Below are positions 63,882 through 64,000 of a stretch of 64,000 bases of DNA, in pieces. Numbering within the stretch: the first letter of the stretch is position 1; each line of letters opens with the position of its first letter. The notes below the pieces were generated by a model. That model did no database searches, had not been told where the DNA came from, and saw only the letters and a list, made by a program, of their open reading frames with translations. Position numbers and translations under genes: made by a program. Origin of the DNA: Marinobacter sp. MDS2 (lineage in GTDB: Bacteria; Pseudomonadota; Gammaproteobacteria; Pseudomonadales; Oleiphilaceae); the NCBI RefSeq assembly GCF_030718085.1, contig NZ_JAVAJF010000001.1, forward strand, positions 1,054,001-1,118,000, read 5' to 3'.

Positions 63882-64000
63882 GCGTTGCCCTCCAATTTAC
63901 CCATCACTTCACCGCGAAACCCGTAGATTTCCCGTTTTCCAACGAACGGGATCAGGGTGACGGATCGGGTTTGGCCGGGTTCGAAGCGGATGGCGGTGCC
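63878..64000 (-). CDS. ureB: Urease subunit beta, partial
   Basis: The last 40 residues are visible: [28 protein letters not shown] then [12 protein letters not shown]. This is the C-terminal end of UreB, cut by the window edge. It overlaps ureC by four bases, confirming operon order ureB-ureC. Confidence 0.92.

Overview
The window looks like a chromosomal segment of a marine gammaproteobacterium, most likely Marinobacter or a close relative. This rests on gene content and protein resemblance recognised by eye, not on a search. Most genes have moderately high G+C with clear Shine-Dalgarno sites. No rRNA, tRNA, CRISPR array, complete insertion sequence or prophage was seen.

Positions 1-9.5 kb hold conserved housekeeping and DUF genes (DUF72, DUF3185, DUF4112, DUF3010, a SEC-C protein, a holin-like/DUF883 pair, DUF2750, YqeY, a ZIP transporter, DUF2780, a hydrolase, an adenine-deaminase-type enzyme, a DUF938 methyltransferase, a nucleoside deaminase and a GST). 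Positions 9.6-14.8 kb form one transcription unit: a PhnD-type binding protein, PhnC ATPase, two PhnE permeases, a HAD phosphatase and a DeoR/GlpR-type regulator. A perfect 16-bp palindrome lies in its promoter, and no C-P lyase or phosphonatase is present. Positions 15-29 kb are mixed: cold-shock protein, YeiH, MtgA, a repeat lipoprotein, a LuxR-type regulator, a RadD-like helicase, a flavocytochrome-type reductase, an SlyD-like FKBP, a dicarboxylate symporter, a YHS protein and TrxC. A 140-bp block here exists twice, with reciprocal gene loss.

Positions 29.5-53.7 kb are a copper/heavy-metal resistance island. It contains a CusCBA-type RND efflux system, small Met-rich periplasmic proteins, a cytochrome c/methyltransferase/DUF2933 group, a beta-propeller protein divergent from an ATP-grasp protein, DUF302, a CopA-type P-ATPase operon with an APC permease, CopB, a Met-rich multicopper oxidase, a cupredoxin, a two-component system, a broken merR, and an HMA-CDF exporter behind a MerR-type promoter. 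FNR/ANR-like boxes occur at three of its promoters. Related short inverted motifs and a 105-bp repeat carrying a perfect DnaA-box nonamer lie at or near its edges.

Positions 54-55.4 kb hold a deoxyribosyltransferase/MOSC pair, a small membrane protein and a truncated HTH antitoxin-like gene. Positions 55.7-59.1 kb are six short, same-strand genes separated by five attC-like sites: an integron cassette array without an integrase (CALIN-type). Its cargo includes a PIN/NYN-like nuclease, an EEP nuclease, a GIY-YIG-like protein and a protein with an RX4H motif. Positions 59.6-64 kb are the urease operon on the minus strand, ureB(partial)-ureC-ureE-ureF-ureG-ureJ, ending in a terminator hairpin.
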